Notes under the pieces: generated by a model
Databases searched by the model: none
What the model saw: the letters and a program-made list of their open reading frames with translations, nothing else
What the model was told of the DNA's origin: nothing
Translations under genes and position numbers: made by a program
NCBI GenBank assembly: GCA_030635025.1
Contig: DAOVZQ010000175.1
Location: forward strand, 1 to 6,036
Direction of reading: 5' to 3'
DNA: 6,036 bases
DNA from: a bacterium
Lineage (GTDB): Bacteria; Krumholzibacteriota; Krumholzibacteriia; LZORAL124-64-63
Shown here: positions 5,811 through 6,036 of the stretch, in pieces
Layout: the number at the start of each line of letters is the position of its first letter
Position numbering within the stretch: the first letter of the stretch is position 1

Positions 5811-6036
5811 ATGTCCGCTAACCAACCCAAAATCTGGTCGTCGGTCGGCAAGAAGTACATCAACGGCCTGACCGGATTCATGCTCGTCAGTTTCATCATG
5901 GTGCATCTGATCGGCAACCTGACCATGTACATCGGTCCGGCCGCCTTCAACGGGTACGCCTACTTTCTGGAGACAGCCCTGCACGGCTGGTTGATCTATG
6001 CCTTCGAGATCGCGATGCTCCTGATCTTCGCGTTCC
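5811..6036 (+). CDS. sdhC: Succinate dehydrogenase/fumarate reductase cytochrome b subunit, b558 type (3' partial)
   Basis: Only the first 75 residues are in the window; the frame is open to the last base. This family is the membrane anchor of type B succinate:quinone oxidoreductases, a single five-helix subunit with two b hemes that passes electrons between the SdhAB core and quinone. Evidence is the N-terminal SSVGKKYINGLTG (10-22), a first membrane helix (about 19-41) with VHLIGN (31-36), whose H32 is the likely heme ligand, the conserved GPAAFNGYAYFL (42-53), and the start of a second helix after H58-G59-W60. The charged, polar nine-residue leader before SSVGKK is typical. The ATG is supported by the GGAG 7 nt upstream. 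Genes for the flavoprotein and Fe-S subunits are expected just downstream. The Fe-S subunit would be a client of the neighbouring suf system, but co-regulation is not shown. Confidence 0.9.
   Translation, partial: MSANQPKIWSSVGKKYINGLTGFMLVSFIMVHLIGNLTMYIGPAAFNGYAYFLETALHGWLIYAFEIAMLLIFAF

Overview
The window is GC-rich, densely coded bacterial DNA. It carries the 3' part of a SUF iron-sulfur cluster assembly operon, a lone gene for a secreted beta-propeller protein, and the start of a succinate dehydrogenase/fumarate reductase gene. SufU (the Gram-positive-type sulfur acceptor), a SufT-like protein and a b558-type SdhC suggest a high-GC bacterium outside the Enterobacteria. An FCB-group or Gemmatimonadota-like lineage would fit, but the sequence alone does not fix the phylum. 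I see no mobile element, CRISPR array, tRNA or rRNA.

Layout: positions 2-4435 (+) hold sufB (5' truncated by the window edge), sufD, sufS, sufU and a MIP18/DUF59 (SufT-like) gene. They form one tight transcription unit with overlaps of 8, 4 and 4 nt and then a 1-nt gap. SufS removes sulfur from cysteine, SufU takes the persulfide, SufB and SufD form the scaffold (with the SufC ATPase, which is not in the window and presumably lies upstream), and the SufT-like protein probably helps cluster maturation or transfer. After a 15-nt convergent gap, 4451-5524 (-) encodes an exported PD40/TolB-type six-bladed propeller of unknown role. The 286-nt divergent region 5525-5810 holds a candidate promoter for the propeller gene, a near-perfect 20-bp dyad next to it, and a shorter palindrome upstream of sdhC. 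At 5811 the cytochrome b subunit of a type B succinate dehydrogenase/fumarate reductase begins and runs off the window.

Most of this is a recognisable, conventional SUF locus. The most unusual point is a cysteine-rich N-terminal extension on SufS (C-x6-C-x2-C-x3-C). It must be translated with SufS, because no other normal start codon precedes the conserved enzyme. A CxxC pair close to the conserved functional cysteine of SufB and an extra cysteine beside a SufU zinc ligand make the whole machine somewhat cysteine-enriched. I found no clearly new multi-gene system.
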